Of a stretch of 43,735 nt of DNA, positions 43,634 to 43,735 are shown one piece after another; positions within the stretch are counted from its first letter, which is position 1; every line of letters begins with the position of its first letter. Below the pieces are notes generated by a model. It saw only the letters and a program-made list of their open reading frames with translations, did not search any database and had not been told where the DNA came from. This DNA is from [Clostridium] symbiosum ATCC 14940 (GTDB taxonomy: Bacteria > Bacillota > Clostridia > Lachnospirales > Lachnospiraceae). The stretch is taken from positions 1 through 43,735 of the forward strand of contig NZ_KE992864.1 of the NCBI RefSeq assembly GCF_000466485.1. The letters run 5' to 3'. The position numbers and the translations under genes were made by a program.

Positions 43634-43735
43634 GAGACTTATAAAAATTTAATATAATTTTAACTTTATTTGTAATTCAGACAGGGGACTGCTGAGATCT
43701 GATTGGAGATTTAACTGAGGTTGGAGGACGCGTCC

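Overview
The window looks like a chromosomal segment of a spore-forming, monoderm member of the Clostridia, most like a Lachnospiraceae or Clostridium XIVa organism. The evidence is a SpoIIR homologue, Firmicutes-type RpoB and RpoC, a LoaP-type NusG paralogue, an RpiR regulator, strong GGAGG ribosome binding sites and consensus sigma-A promoters. Base composition is moderate except for an AT-rich block inside the exopolysaccharide locus. No rRNA, tRNA, CRISPR array or intact insertion sequence was seen.

Layout, left to right. (1) 1-7735: rpoB-rpoC on the minus strand, as a two-gene unit with its own promoter and a terminator after rpoC. (2) 7924-14905: a minus-strand catabolic cluster of ion/solute transporter, nitrilase-family amidohydrolase, class A beta-lactamase-fold hydrolase without a signal peptide, dipeptide epimerase and M20 amidohydrolase. 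An rpiR gene lies upstream. The products suggest uptake and dismantling of short or D-amino-acid-containing peptides or amides. Two kinds of palindromic repeat lie among these genes, and a probable small RNA gene with its own promoter and terminator sits at 13906-13977. (3) 15071-17546: a decayed zone with a histidine ammonia-lyase C-terminal remnant, one intact small membrane-anchored protein, an unidentified minus-strand remnant and a broken GPH-family sugar transporter.

(4) 17754-32289: a long minus-strand exopolysaccharide operon. It begins with a sigma-A promoter overlapped by an inverted repeat, a structured RNA leader, loaP and an intrinsic terminator. Then come a DegT aminotransferase, the initiating sugar-phosphate transferase, GT2, a CDP-glycerol phosphotransferase-like gene, a Wzy-like polymerase, GT4, a polysaccharide deacetylase, a Wzx flippase, a pyruvyltransferase, wecC, a FemAB-like transferase and wecB. 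The order fits a Wzx/Wzy-dependent polymer containing ManNAcA, with pyruvyl, glycerol-phosphate and possibly aminoacyl decoration, under LoaP antitermination. The initiating transferase is interrupted by an in-frame amber codon.

(5) 32371-35722: cell-wall precursor genes ddl, murI and a DUF1934 gene on the minus strand, with spoIIR divergent. (6) 35795-43633: a tetR-adaptor-RND permease-TolC-like-TolC-like set on the minus strand. It is headed by a consensus promoter whose spacer and start site are covered by two copies of a 13-bp palindromic operator. TolC-like proteins in a spore-forming monoderm raise the question of what they dock into.

The strongest leads for undescribed biology are the small RNA at 13906, the palindromic repeat family with a covarying hairpin (13551 and 38286), the LoaP leader and terminator arrangement, and the amber codon in the initiating sugar transferase. 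All family assignments are by eye from sequence motifs.
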